From Ophthalmolycus amberensis (lineage: Eukaryota > Chordata > Actinopteri > Perciformes > Zoarcidae): a stretch of DNA of 64,000 nucleotides. Each line of letters opens with the position of its first letter. Position 1 is the stretch's first letter. Where the stretch lies: the NCBI GenBank assembly GCA_024529925.1, contig JAFEUB010000912.1, positions 1,034,501 to 1,098,500 on the forward strand, read 5' to 3'. A model generated the notes under the pieces. The model had not been told where the DNA came from. It did no database searches and worked only from the letters and a program-made list of their open reading frames with translations. Position numbers and translations under genes: made by a program. Shown piece by piece: positions 15,601 through 26,166 of the stretch.

Positions 15601-18600
15601 GTTTTAACTGCTCCATTTAATGAGTTCTGGGATTTCCAAAATAATTCCTTAGTTCAACAACGTCTGCCACTTATAGTGTGACACTAACTGATGCTGGGAC
15701 TTTGTTGGAATAGTGTGAAACACTGACTGTATAAATGTGTCATTTTTAGGCGCTGCTTCTCCCTCAGATGATGAACCACCGCTGTCTGGCGAGGATGAGG
15801 AGTTTCCAACTAACAGAGACCAGCCGCACTTAACATTTGAGATAACCAGCGATGACGGTTTCAGGGCAGAGGCAGACAGTATCGAGGGTAAGGCTGATGT
15901 TGCATCAGCAATATTTCCCTCAAAGGCCTTTAAATGATCAAGCATGTTCTCAAAATCGTAAAAAAAAACAAGTTTCTCTGTGATATTTCTGCCGCCATTT
16001 TTGCTCATTGTGTTCACTTCATGACGCCTAATTCTAAACTCTCTTTGCAGTGGCGTGGAAAGCAGTGATCGATGGGGTGCAGGAGGCACGAGCTATTGCG
16101 AGGTTGAGACCTCTGACCTTTCAGAGGATCACTGGCGCCCACATGCTGGGTCTGGTCCATGATGCAGTGGTGTTCTTGCTGGAGCAACTGCAAGGAGCCC
16201 ACCGCTGTCAACGCCACGCCTTCCGCTTCTTCAAACAGTTCACGCAGGAGGACGACCTCCCCGTCAACCCCACCGGTTGTGCTCGCTCCGAGCTCTATCT
16301 GAGGTGTGTCTACCAATTACAGGTCGCATCGGTTACAGATCAGTGCTGCGCTTGTGTCTTTATTGGAGCTATTGTCAAGTCCGTTACAATAAATGTAGGT
16401 GGTATAGCATTACAAAGGATCAAAAATAAAGTCTCGTGTCTTAAAGTATTTGACTTGTTGTGTTTGAGTCCTTACTCATCGCCACCTGGTATTGTTTTCT
16501 CTTGTCTCTCAACAGGAAGTCCACATTTGACATGTTTAACTTCCTGGCTTCTCAGCATAGACAGCTTCCTGACATTGGGCCTTATGACGATGAGGAAGAT
16601 GAGGTTCTTTTGAAGTCCACGAGGTCAGGCTTCATTCGTTTAGTTGTATATTTTTCCTCTGGTAAAATGTACTAACAACCTTGCTGTTTCATAACAAAAG
16701 GGAAAAAAAAGAGGCTTCTCTCCAAAGTTTTACTCAGTTTACATTTTACTTTTGCCTTATTTCTTCTGCAATTTACAATTCAAACTTGAATGGTAACCTT
16801 TTAGATGTGGTCCCGTGTTTCCTAAATGTTAAGGCCATTCGGACAATTTCGTAAAACAGAAACTGTCCGGAAGTTTTTGTTGAGTTGTGGTCTGCTCTTC
16901 CTCAGGCGGGCTACTAGTTTGGAGTTGCCCATGGCCATGCGCTTCAGACATCTGGAAAGGACATCCAAGGAGGCCGTAGGCGTGTACAGGTCAGCACAGA
17001 ACTACACTTTCAAAATAATACGAATGCAAAAAGCACTTTTAAAATTTTTTAAACAAACTCCTTCTGAAGGTAGAACCCAAAGTGACTTCTACAAGATGGT
17101 GCAATCATCATCATTTATAATGTTGAGGGTCAAATTTAAATCAAATTTGGGTACAAACCGTCAGTAAATCATACAATAATGCGTCCCTGTCAACATACAT
17201 GTAATATGCATGAATTTCACATTTTTAAAACCGAAGAACAAGAATGTTTCTCACTTTGTATTCTAAATACGTACATGTATAAAAGAAACACACTAAAAAT
17301 CATAACGGGAGAAAATAACTGGTCTGATGAAATGTTCAGAAAATGTCGAGCTCAGCATCAAATAGCACATGACAATAGTCATGCTGATAAGGACCATAGT
17401 TTTCGGAGACGACCCAAATCCTTTCTGGGAATATTAAGGATTTTAACTGAGACAAACTAATGGCCAATGAGTGAAGGCCATTTCAATATGTAATGGAGTG
17501 TTAGTGCCATCTACAGGGGAAGTAGGATCACTGCATAGGAGCACTAAATTGAAAGGCAACTGGAGTGCGTTCAAGATCTACGGCAGTTCAAGTCAAATGT
17601 GCAACTCCTCCCAAGAATTTCTGAATGAAGTTCTGGGGGGTTTCCAAATGTGTTGTGTATGTGTGGAAGACTGGGTAACATGGTGAAAAAATAAAAACAG
17701 ATGATCTGTGAGAAGACTCTGGCTTCTGTCAACAACAGCTGCTGCACAGCTGTCCGATCTGGAGCGGTTTTATGGGAGCGAGTATAAGAGGAAGGAAGAA
17801 CAAACGATATACTAAAACAAAACTTTAGACTCAGCCATGTCTGCTGTTCTGTTTGGCTTTACTTACATCCAGTGGTCCTTTAAGCTCAAGTCATTACGCC
17901 AACATGGTCCTGTTGAAAATGTTGATGTTCAGCAGACAATATTTGCTGTAATTGTCATCACAGTTTAGCATGCCAATCCGGTGATAAACCTAGTATAACT
18001 TTTTTGTGTATTTATCTAATATCCATGTTGGCAGACTGCATGACTCAGCTGACACATACTCACTGTTGGCGTAGCAGCAAACAAACTTGTCTTACATCTG
18101 TGGGTGTGTTGCAGGTCTGCTATCCACGGCCGTGGTCTTTTCTGCAAGAGGAACATTGAAGCAGGGGAGATGGTGATTGAATATGCCGGCATCGTCATTC
18201 GCTCGGTGCTCACTGACAAAAGGGAGAAGTACTACGACGGCAAGGTTGGTCGCGTTTCTATGCCTTCGATCAGTTTCATTCGAATGTAGTCAACAATATA
18301 TGAGGGTTAAAGTTGAGAAAGGTTTGAGGGTGCATCGATGGCATTTACATGTTTTTGCCTTCGCAGGGTATCGGCTGTTACATGTTCCGCATTGACGACT
18401 TCGATGTGGTGGATGCGACCATGCACGGCAACGCGGCGAGGTTCATCAACCACTCCTGTGAACCGAACTGCTACTCTCGGGTGATCAACGTAGAAGGCCG
18501 GAAGCACATCGTCATCTTTGCTCTCCGGAAGATCTACAGAGGGGAGGAGCTCACCTACGACTACAAGTTCCCCATCGAAGACGCCAGCAGCAAACTCAAC

Positions 18601-18642
18601 TGCAACTGTGGGGCCCGGCGATGTCGGAGGTTCCTCAACTGA
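673..18642 (+). CDS. kmt2b: Histone H3-lysine-4 methyltransferase Kmt2b (MLL2/MLL4 type), 5' partial
   Basis: Encodes the catalytic subunit of a nuclear COMPASS-like complex that methylates H3K4 at promoters. Exons: 673-751, 964-4482, 4585-4754, 4953-5072, 5336-5522, 6090-6321, 6411-6478, 6570-6827, 6933-7039, 7515-7640, 7953-8066, 8190-8336, 8432-8524, 8632-8749, 8853-8966, 9290-9474, 9580-9681, 9892-10002, 10142-10218, 10370-10593, 10705-10808, 10929-11066, 11220-11378, 11490-11607, 11703-11781, 11883-12043, 12132-12284, 12372-15330, 15490-15590, 15750-15887, 16051-16303, 16516-16623, 16906-16989, 18115-18244, 18367-18642. All junctions keep phase and sum to 3,704 codons including the stop. 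Domains in order: basic AT-hook-like patches, CXXC, PHD1-3, remnant bromodomain region, extended PHD, FYRN, Taspase1 site, FYRC, Win motif, SET, post-SET. KMT2B-type signatures include FGGPNTKRQCCVYKRC, IVIRSVLTDKREK and DDFDVVDATMHG. The exon 4953-5072 donor could instead be at 5078, adding two codons. Exon 1 is missing. Confidence 0.97.
964..4482 (+). other. kmt2b: kmt2b giant N-terminal exon (AT-hook and LEDGF/menin-side region)
   Basis: A single exon of 3,519 bp encodes about 1,173 mostly disordered residues rich in Lys, Ser, Glu and Pro. It holds basic AT-hook-like patches (for example ARRRGRSASKK near 1410-1442, then RRRRRRTPS and NKRGKRRS). The family-conserved block with IMPVVSARSSRVIKTPQRFM is at about 3630-3690. 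Shorter conserved blocks follow: KSLLKNSSFKWHVP (about 3949-3990) and AQLKIYQRLKKAH (about 4150-4188), which match the ILREPTFRW and AHLKIYESV blocks of mammalian KMT2B. Between these blocks the sequence is highly diverged. The exon is much longer than its mammalian KMT2B counterpart. Confidence 0.85.
6090..6478 (+). other. kmt2b: kmt2b CXXC zinc-finger exons (unmethylated-CpG binding)
   Basis: Two exons (6090-6321 and 6411-6478) encode the CXXC domain. They carry two CGxCxxC-type clusters (RRCGVCKGC and CGECMNCLDK), the DNA-contacting KFGG motif and the terminal QCCVYKRC. In this family the domain binds non-methylated CpG and targets the complex to CpG islands. FGGPNTK and VYKRC agree better with KMT2B than with KMT2A, which has FGGRNIK and KMRKC. 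Confidence 0.95.
7953..9474 (+). other. kmt2b: kmt2b PHD1-PHD3 cluster
   Basis: Six exons encode three PHD fingers in tandem. PHD1 starts at CFLCASKG (exon 7953-8066) and ends in WCCRRCKFC (exon 8190-8336). PHD2 runs from CHVCGRK through LLECERCQNCYHTSC (8432-8524) to CIRCKSCG (8632-8749). PHD3 starts NYCPICFKCYEDNDYD and runs through MMQCGTCNHWVHAKC (8853-8966) to YSCRPC (9290-9474). PHD3 of this family reads H3K4me3 and contacts CYP33. All zinc ligands look present. Confidence 0.93.
10705..11378 (+). other. kmt2b: kmt2b extended PHD (PHD4) exons
   Basis: Exons 10705-10808, 10929-11066 and 11220-11378 encode the extended PHD: RQCSLCQKYGD, then DAGRLLYLGQNEWAHVNC, then RCERCNQTGATVGCC and NYHFMCARS, ending in YCYKH. 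The Cys/His pattern is complete. The donor after 11066 reads GTTGGT, a weak form, but the phase and family alignment support the junction. Confidence 0.92.
11490..12043 (+). other. kmt2b: kmt2b FYRN domain exons
   Basis: Exons 11490-11607, 11703-11781 and 11883-12043 encode VYVDFEGISPRRKFLTGLEP, the GSLQIDQLG strand and the FPVGFQCSRWYWST core typical of FYRN, followed by KYTCKVREVRP. In MLL-family proteins FYRN pairs with FYRC after Taspase1 cleavage and holds the N- and C-terminal fragments together. Confidence 0.92.
12372..15330 (+). other. kmt2b: kmt2b large C-terminal exon with Taspase1 cleavage site
   Basis: A 2,959-bp exon encodes about 986 Ser/Thr/Pro-rich residues. The Taspase1 site is QLDGVDDG at 13271-13294, with cleavage expected between D and G at 13279/13280. 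Human KMT2B and KMT2A both have the same core. Upstream, EHYFDFSRTIVS matches the YYNFTRTVIS block before the KMT2A site. Downstream conserved pieces are HVLLVNRLGQIFVK (about 14448-14490) and RIKTPTVKGVLNLDQL near the exon end. The region also holds acidic and glutamine-poor transactivation-like stretches. Confidence 0.9.
15750..16303 (+). other. kmt2b: kmt2b FYRC domain and WDR5-interacting (Win) motif
   Basis: Exon 15750-15887 starts the FYRC domain with LTFEITSDDGFRAEADSIE, and exon 16051-16303 continues with the AWKAVIDGVQEARAIARL helix. The same exon ends with GCARSELYLR, the Win motif. Its key arginine codon at 16284-16286 inserts into WDR5 in characterised MLL proteins. Human KMT2B has GAARAEVYLR, so the arginine is kept while neighbours differ. 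Confidence 0.9.
16906..18642 (+). other. kmt2b: kmt2b SET and post-SET exons
   Basis: Exons 16906-16989, 18115-18244 and 18367-18642 encode the catalytic core. They contain SAIHGRGLFCKRNIEAGEMV, the cofactor/active-site motif RFINHSCEPNC, the catalytic-site YDYKFP, and the post-SET zinc motif CNCGARRCRRFLN followed by TGA at 18640-18642. No key residue is altered, so the enzyme should be active. The intron 16990-18114 is the longest in the 3' half, and the donor after 18244 is GTTGGT. Confidence 0.97.
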
Positions 18643-21003
18643 GACGTCCCTCGTATGAAAACGGGAGGATCCTGTTTTACGAGTAAGCCTTAAATTAAGG
18701 TGGATTGGGGAGGCAGCACAGAAGGGGAATTAGCCACTAAGAGACCAGTCTGAAATATCTTTGCTGGTCAGAAGTGATATTTGGATGTTTTTTTTATGGA
18801 TATTGCAAGAAGAAAAAGTGGAGAACCTGCAGAGAAAGTTTCTCCTTTGTCTGTGAAAGAGTTCCGATGTACAGATGACACGGCAGCATCACAGCAGCAG
18901 TAAACATGGTTTTAGTGTTCAGGACAACAGAACATTTAAACAGGATGTTGAACATGTATGGGGTTCCTGGGTCGGTATGGATGACACCAATAGTTTGTTT
19001 AATACACACGTCAAGCCTTATCTGTTTGAGTCATTGCTGAAAACCTATTTCTCGGTTTTGAGAGATTCCCTATATGTTTTATTCATTTCTGGGGGGGGGG
19101 GGGGGGGGGTTTATGTCTGTCTCTATTACACTTGTAATCATGTTTGCTCCATCCTCCAGTGGTGAAGTCCGTTCTTGAGCCATACATTTACTCAAACCTT
19201 TTATTTGTGTGTTTTATCTCACATTTAACACTTTTCACGTTGTTAATATTTTTTTGTTTTAGACTTCTTCTTTTTTTTAGTTATTTTCCGGGAATAACAA
19301 AACAACCATGGTGCTAAGCTTTGAAAGGTCTTTAACTTCTTCAGTTGGACAAAAATGTCCCTCAAATCAGGAATTGTTTAGCTGTGTATTCACCCTGCTG
19401 AGACCATTACTCTTACATGTATGCACTTAAGCAGCACTCTTATCGGAATGTAAAGCGTCTGCTGAGTTTCACACTTTAAGTCATCGGTGTGCTATCCGTC
19501 ACCTGCTCGCATCCTGTCGATTTCAAAATAGATAGCAGTCGGTAACATAGTGTCATATTTATAAAGACAGGAACGTGTCTTTAAGGCCTGTTTTTCTCTC
19601 GATGTACAGTGTATGTAGCAAACACTACCCAAGCCAAAAGTGAAGAGTTGTGGTGAATATCACTTTTTTTTAAATATATATTTTACTACTGTCATGCCAG
19701 ATGCTCATTACCTATTGCAATAAGACGTTGCTGCCCTACAGTTGCACATAGAACAACCATCAAAACGTACAAATAATTTTCATCCTTGTGGAACCTGCTA
19801 CAGTTTATCTGTTAATCAGGGAGAGCACTGGTATAAAGCATCGCCACTGAGTGGATGTTCAGCTCTGGCACCAAGCTTGTTGAGAACATGGCGCGCAGAC
19901 TCTCTAGTCTGAGACGCAGCTGAGAAAATGCACTCTCGGTACCTTTTTGAAATAATGTTCAATTGTTGTTCTTAGTCGATGTTCAGTGCCGTCATTGATG
20001 AGACTAATCTAATTCACACACTGTTCAAATTGGTAGTTCTATTTATTCGTGTTTGATTTATATTTTTAATGGTGAAAGGTTGTGCTTTGTTTAAAAAAAA
20101 AACAAAAAAAAACGGTTACGGTCCAGTTTATAAGGAGATCTCCCCCATTTGTATCTTTTTGTTCAGTTTACAGCTGATGTCCCTTGTTTCACTAATTTAC
20201 TTGAATTTTCTTTCGGGGCGGTCGTGTCGTGCATTTCAGCCTTTGTGACAGAAGTTGATCTAAAGCAGGTATTTTTAAAGAATCCTTTTAATTTGTTTTT
20301 CTTTTGTAACGATAGATTACCGACGGTCTTAGAATCAGCCACAGGAGTAAAGTGAGCACTGTTTGCCCCCCCTACCCTCTTCTCTTCTTCCTCCTCTCTT
20401 CTTGGAGCACATTTCCATCATGTTTTTGTGTTGATCTGAACCACCTTTCTTTCTTGCATGTCCAATCACTGGGATGGAGCCCAGATTTACTTGTGTCAAT
20501 CACCTAGCTGACAACAAGAGCAGAGTCACTCCCAACTCCTTGCAAGGATTCTACCTCAGCTGTTTACGCAGATGTTTGGGAATACTGATGCAAAAAGAGA
20601 GGATGATAATTTTAGAGTAGCTTGGTTTTAATGTCCTGCAGAGCTGGTGAGTGAGTGCAAGTGCGTCTGTGTCATGTGTGTGTGTGTTTGCAATGAAGGA
20701 TGAAAGCACTAGTCAAAACCTGAAGTTATCATGACCATCTCTCCCAGAATCTGTTAAGAAAGCTGTATGTTATATATACACACATATATATATATATAAA
20801 AAAATATATATAGATATATAGTAGGGTTATTTTAAAGTAAGTGTAAAAGACATACAAATGAGAAAATACGTGATCTTTAAATTGATGTCTTTGTTACCAT
20901 GTACAAATAAACCCTGGGTTTGTAAATATTTGTATACATATTTCTAAACCTGTTTAATTTTTCTATGCACTTTTTTTATTTATAATGTTATTTGCTTAAT
21001 AAA
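18643..21003 (+). other. kmt2b: kmt2b 3' untranslated region
   Basis: About 2.4 kb follows the stop codon without another gene. It holds a run of 19 G at 19091-19109, an A-rich run at 20093-20111 and a TA-rich microsatellite at about 20770-20820. An AATAAA near 20906 could give a slightly shorter transcript. The last strong signal is at 20998-21003. Confidence 0.75.
20998..21003 (+). terminator. kmt2b: kmt2b polyadenylation signal
   Basis: AATAAA in the sense direction, followed by TG-rich sequence (GATGTTAAGATGTTTG). Cleavage would be expected around 21015-21030. Confidence 0.7.
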
Positions 21004-21033
21004 GATGTTAAGATGTTTGAACAAATTTCATTT

Positions 21034-21039
21034 TTTATT
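21034..21039 (-). terminator. igflr1: igflr1 polyadenylation signal (candidate)
   Basis: TTTATT on the + strand reads AATAAA on the - strand, about 790 bp past the igflr1 stop. It faces the kmt2b signal 30 bp away, so the two transcripts probably end in the same short interval. Confidence 0.55.
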
Positions 21040-21826
21040 ACAAAAGATGAAAGTAGAAAAAGGGAATCACTGGAAACAAAAGCTTTTCCTGGAATGTAAC
21101 GTGGTTATTGACTCATGCATCACATCATCACATGACTGGTTTAATTTTGATTCTTATGAACAAAAAAAACAATTGTTACGCTAATAATTATACTTCATTA
21201 TGTGCATACATGTAATAAGATGATTTAAAAGTGGTTCAATGCAGGCAAATGAGAACATGTCATCAGCTCAACTTGTGCACTAATGCAGGTACTTGAAGGT
21301 ACAAATAAGCATTGTGCTGGCAGCCAGTCTTAACTGTTGCCCACAGAGGCAATGCAGAGTAACTGCCGGTTTAATCCTTTTTTGTCTTCATTTAGTATTG
21401 CACATTTCCAAAACATTGAGGTACCCACAAGAGACAAACTAAGAAAAGAATAGTCTAAATTAAAGCAGCACAGGCTGAGACGTCCTGACTCTTAGTCTCT
21501 GGTAAGTGTTGAGCCCCAAGAACATTTGATCCCAAGCTTCCCATAATGCAACTTGATAATATCTTTCTGTCTGATACATGTCCATGGCTGTGTCTGAAAT
21601 CACTCCCTGTTTACTATACGGTTCATTATATTTACCCCTTAAAAGAACATTTCTCCTCTGCATTGAACTACTCTCCCTGTACATTTTCTTTGTATTAATA
21701 CTGATCGCTTCTGGAAGCCTCCTTTATCATCTCTTTGTAAATATGACAGAAATGATCAGAGAAAGGCCAACATCGGCATCTAAACCTGAAGTGAAAGGCT
21801 TTTGGCAGTCGAAGGTGGAATGTGTG
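21040..21826 (-). other. igflr1: igflr1 3' untranslated region (probable)
   Basis: AT-rich sequence lies between the igflr1 stop and the candidate poly(A) signal. The open frames here are not protein-like. Confidence 0.5.
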
Positions 21827-23935
21827 TTACACTTGCATCACATTCAGTCCCAGTTTGGCGAGAACCGCGATGGCGTCGTTGCGCTCCATATGTTTGAGCA
21901 GCCTAGCCAGGTGCCCTACTGTCCAGTCGGGTTGCCTGCTGGTGACCCCCTCCAACACTGCTTTCAGAGGGCTCTTACTCTCCTTCATAGAGTAGGTGTA
22001 AGTAATCCAGGTGGCGGGGAAGGAGCAATGAGACGCCAGATGTTTGGTGTTCTTTACTCCTTGGTTTTCTGGATCCAACAAAATCACCAGCTCCTCCAAG
22101 ACGTCCAGGTTGTCGAGCACCGTCTGTAAAGGTGCTGACAGGATGTCTGGACCTACAGAGGAAAGTTCTACGGTGTCAAATGTATTCTTTTGCCAATTCA
22201 TTGCACTGGCTTAGTTAAAGTTGTGTTATTAGAGCTCAGTGTGACGATTGGTCCAATAATAACGTAGTCTGGGCCATTCTCATTGTTACTGCTGTTCCAG
22301 CAGATCATGATGCATGAACAAGAATTTATAAAACTACACCGAACATGACTGATACCTTAGTCACAGACTGACTCAAACATGTCCTACTGTTTACACAGTA
22401 CATTTAGCAAGAGCAGTCTCATTCCCACTTACTCAGAATGTGCTCCAGATGATTGTTGCCAGGTGGAGCAGACAGCGGAGAGAACCCTGCGTTGTTGTAC
22501 GAAGATCTTCTGCGATAACTCAGCACCGTGTGCTGACCTGTGGTAAACCCAAGCAGGAGAGACACACATGTTCAATGCCAGAACCAGCCCGGTATAATTA
22601 CATTCCAGGAAATAATAAAACATCTAAAGTCTGAGTCATGTCCACAGAGGGCTTTCTTTTCCACTTTTATGCTCATATGCAAACCTCTTTTCCGCTTCAT
22701 GTAGATCAGACAAGCACATATCACAACAAGCATGATGGAAATGAGGATGGCAAATGGTATTGCCCCTGCAAAAAAATTAAAAGTCCAGGTCAAATTTAGA
22801 CTATGAAGAAATGTGTTATTGTTCCATAGTGTTTATTTAACTCACATAGTGGGCCTACATCATGACCAACTGGTCGTACAGTCGGTGCACGCGGTTTAAA
22901 GCTGGACCCTTGGTTTGTCTGAATCTGAAATGAATTATATATATTTTTAAAGTGCTAAGAATTATGTTTATATTATTTTAAAATAAATGGTTTTATACTG
23001 TTATAAACTTGTCGATAACATAACAAATTCTAACGAAATTAAGTCACGGAAATTGTACACGTTAGCAGATCAGTATCATCCGCACACAATTGGGTGTACA
23101 TTCCGTGGCCAGTGAAAGATAACTGATAATAGTTAAGTGCGTTACCGTTGTGCTGAATAAACTTGAATCATAATGCGACGTTGTTGGTTCCTGCGGAGAG
23201 AGACAAACGGTGATCATGTACGCCAGTTCAAGTATATAAATATATCAATTCTTACGACCAGCCATACTCACTGGGACAGGAACTCCGGTCGCCCCGCTTC
23301 TGTAGAAATTCAGAGAATATCGGAACTCACTTTTACTTTGCATAGCAAAGTCTTTACTTGGTAAAAACAGCAATAAAACGTCATTCTAGTCTGTTCCACA
23401 GTGGTAAGGTAACATGTCATGATTTGGCCAGTGTGATATTTCCCACATAACTTTGCCGTAGACTATGGATTGGAAAATAAATATTTACTTTATTTGGCCT
23501 TGTTTTCCTGACATATCGACGGCTGCAGTTCAACATTTTTCCAGGACAATGAACCTTCTTACCCTGTGTCTTGGCACTTGGTGTTAGAAGTTGTGCTGCA
23601 CGGGGTCGAGATGTTAGACCCGGGCGGACATTGCGCACAGCGCTGGCAATCAGCCCCGCTGCCATCATTAAAAGTATCGGTTTCGCACTTGATGAAGGAG
23701 GGCTCGTGTCGCCCTCCGGTGTCATCATAGCCACAGTTAATGGTGACTTTGTACCCTGTTTTGTGAACAGCAACAATATAACAGAATACAGTCCAATACA
23801 ATAGGATGGAATAGAAAATAATAATAATGACTTAGCCTACCTGGCTTTCGACGACACAACACACATTTTGAACTATCTATATCCCAGTAGGTTGTCGCGT
23901 CAGAGCATTTGAGAGAGTGTGTCATTGTTGCTGTA
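21827..23935 (-). CDS. igflr1: IGF-like family receptor 1, TNF-receptor-like membrane protein (5' exon not found)
   Basis: Exons in transcript order: 23935-23841, 23755-23563, 23299-23272, 22924-22846, 22765-22685, 22537-22433, 22152-21827. From the first ATG (23925-23923) this gives 298 residues and phase holds at every junction. The ectodomain has a TNFR-type cysteine-rich pattern (LKCSDATTYWDIDSSKCVLC, then DCQRCAQCPPGSNI). A hydrophobic membrane segment (IPFAILISIMLVVICACLIY) is followed by KRKRG. The cytoplasmic end is death-domain-like: VLEELVILLDPENQG, TKHLASH, then DWTVGHLARLL and AIAVLAKLGL, closely matching human IGFLR1. Human IGFLR1 binds IGFL ligands; a fish ligand is unknown to me. 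There is no signal peptide before LKC. An acceptor (GCGCAG) ends at 23936, so a leader exon probably lies further upstream. Position next to kmt2b, tail to tail, matches human. Confidence 0.9.
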
Positions 23936-24351
23936 CTGCGCTCAAGAGTAAAAAACTTTAACCTAAAATCTCGAGAAGATGGCGCCTCCCACTCTTACAT
24001 CCTCCTCACAGCCCATCCGCACACTGTTGTCCTCATTTTCTGTATACACCCCGTGTCCTCCGGGTCAAAATGACCCGTCTTCACTAAACCCCCAATATAA
24101 GCAGCTTAATTGAATTTAAACACCAAATTTCATCTTGCTTGAAGAAACAACTCCACAAAATGTGTGAATACCTGAGTCTTCCCTCTTCATTTGTATTTCT
24201 ATAACTTAAGAAAAGAAAAAAAAATGTGCAAAAAGGAGTTTTGAATGCATTTTTATTCATCCCAATGACTCAGTTTCTTTTTTTTTTCTCCAGTGAACAA
24301 TTTAAGACAATGTACAATACAAAAATATGAAAAATAACATAACCCAGTCAA

Positions 24352-26166
24352 CTAATTAGCACATGTAGGGCAGTATGCAAGTGCACAGCCTTTGCAGATA
24401 TATTTCTTACACCTGCAGCACACAGTATGTGTTTTACAGTCCTTATTTTGAGGGCAGAACTGACATCTCTTCCTCTTACTTGCCCTAGCTGGGGAAGTGG
24501 CTGTGGTAGCTGGATCCTCAGGTTGATCAGGAGCTCCTGCACTCTGAATAGCTTTCACAACTGCTGCTGAGGCTTCTGTGCGGGGGACATGCTTCCTTCT
24601 TTCAATGAGTGGAATTACAAGTGCCTTTCCTAGCTGCTCCAGGAACACCCTCCTCTTGTTCTGCTTACGAGACATCCAGGTCGGGTTGATCTCTCTCCAA
24701 ATCACAAAGGCATTGTAGGAGGAAACATCAATGATGTTGTGGAAGATGACCAGGGGCCAGCGGGCAGTCATCCTTCTGCAGCTGTATGTTCCAACCACCT
24801 TATCTAGGTTGTCCACACCTCCTTTGTTGCGGTTGTAGTCAAGGATGATGACTGGCTTCCTGTCCTCACGATCGCTAATGTCACCATCTGTGTGCAGTGT
24901 GCTCAGAAGAACTACATTCCTGTTTTTCTTTGGGAGGTAAGAAACTAGAGTGGTGGTGGGCGTGAAGGCAAACTTTGATGAGAAGACCTCTCTCTCCTTT
25001 GACGCAAGCAGTGCAGGTGGGAGCTCAGGCTTGTTCTTTCGAACTGTACCAACCATGGTGATCTTCCTCTTCAGGAGCTGCTGTCCGAGTTCATAAGAGG
25101 TGAAGAAATTGTCACATGTCACATTGTGACCCCTCAGTCCCTCTGTCACATCAAGCACAACTCGCATCCCCTGGTTCTTCTCTGGGCATCCACTGGTCGG
25201 CTTCCCGGTATAGACTTGCATTTTCCAAGCATAGCTTGATTTGGCATCGCAAGCCACCCATGACTTGATCCCATATTTTGCTGGCTTGCTGGGCATATAC
25301 TGCCGGAAAGGACAACGACCTTTGGACAGAAGACATTAGCATCAGTGATTAGTATCAGTGTCACAGAAAACAGTCAAACAAATCAATAGTGAAAATCACT
25401 TTTATTACAAATATGAAAATAGATTACCTCTAAATGGAACCAGTTGCTCATCCACTGTTACGTCAGGCCCTGGATTGTAGAGGTAGGGCAGCCGCTCCAC
25501 CCACTTGTCCCAGACCTCTCTTATGGCTGCAAGTTTGTCTGTCACACGTCTTGCTGGTCTTGACTCACGGTCATCAAATCGTAGCAGTCTTGAGTAGGTG
25601 TGAAAGACTTTGAGTGGCATTGTGGCTCGGAAAATTGCCCTTCCACTCTCTGCATCCCATAGACTAGCTGCAGCCTCACCTCGGGACCTGTATACACCGG
25701 CTAAGATTAGCAGCCCTAAGTAGGCCTGCAGGTCAGTCTCATCCATCTTTTTCCAGCTGTCTCCATATTTGCGAAAACCCTCCAGATTTGTCATCTCCAG
25801 GATTATTTTTTCTATTGCTGGTGTGATAAACAGGTAGAATGTAGAGACAATGTCATGGGCATGAGAAACGGCATACCTTGTGGGTCCTGGGGTCATCTTT
25901 ATGACGTTTTGTTCTGCATGCCTGCCGTGTTGGTCATATGCTGCTGAGGACCATGTTATTTTGCCATTTTTTGAAAGGAAAGTCTCTCTTTCAGCTTCAG
26001 GGTTTTCTTCTTCTTCTGAAGATGATTCATCATGCTCTGGATTGTATTCCTCCCCATCTTCTTCTTCTGATATATCCTCCACTTCCTCTTCTGAATCAGA
26101 GTTGTCTTGCTGGACATCTGAAAAAATCAGCTCTAGAGCCTCTTCAGTGTTATAACGCACACTCAT
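24352..26166 (-). CDS. piggyBac-family transposase, two exons, apparently intact
   Basis: Cuts and pastes the element at TTAA sites. Exon 1 is 26166-25428 and exon 2 is 25319-24352, joined across a 108-bp intron (donor GTAATC, acceptor CCAAAG), giving 568 residues. The splice restores the family motif DEQLVPFRGRCPFRQY. The N-terminus is acidic (EEEVEDISEEEDGEEY). Catalytic acidic residues are seen in TVDEQLVPF, CDNFFTS and NKGGVDNLD. A basic/Trp motif CRRMTARWP follows. The C-terminus is a cysteine-rich zinc-binding domain (RCQFCPQNKDC, CCRCKKYICKGC, CPTC). The start ATG at 26166 is chosen because the upstream frame is low-complexity and runs into the terminal repeat. No stop or frameshift was seen. 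Confidence 0.93.

Noticed and set aside
17179..17686. Open frames in the long kmt2b intron (16990-18114)
   Set aside because: They have no family resemblance and lie between exons that join in phase without them.
23936..24040. Short - strand ATG frame with a GTAAGA donor just upstream of igflr1 exon 23935-23841
   Set aside because: Phase would fit, but the intron would be only about 60 bp and the peptide (MRTTVCGWAVRR) is not a signal sequence.
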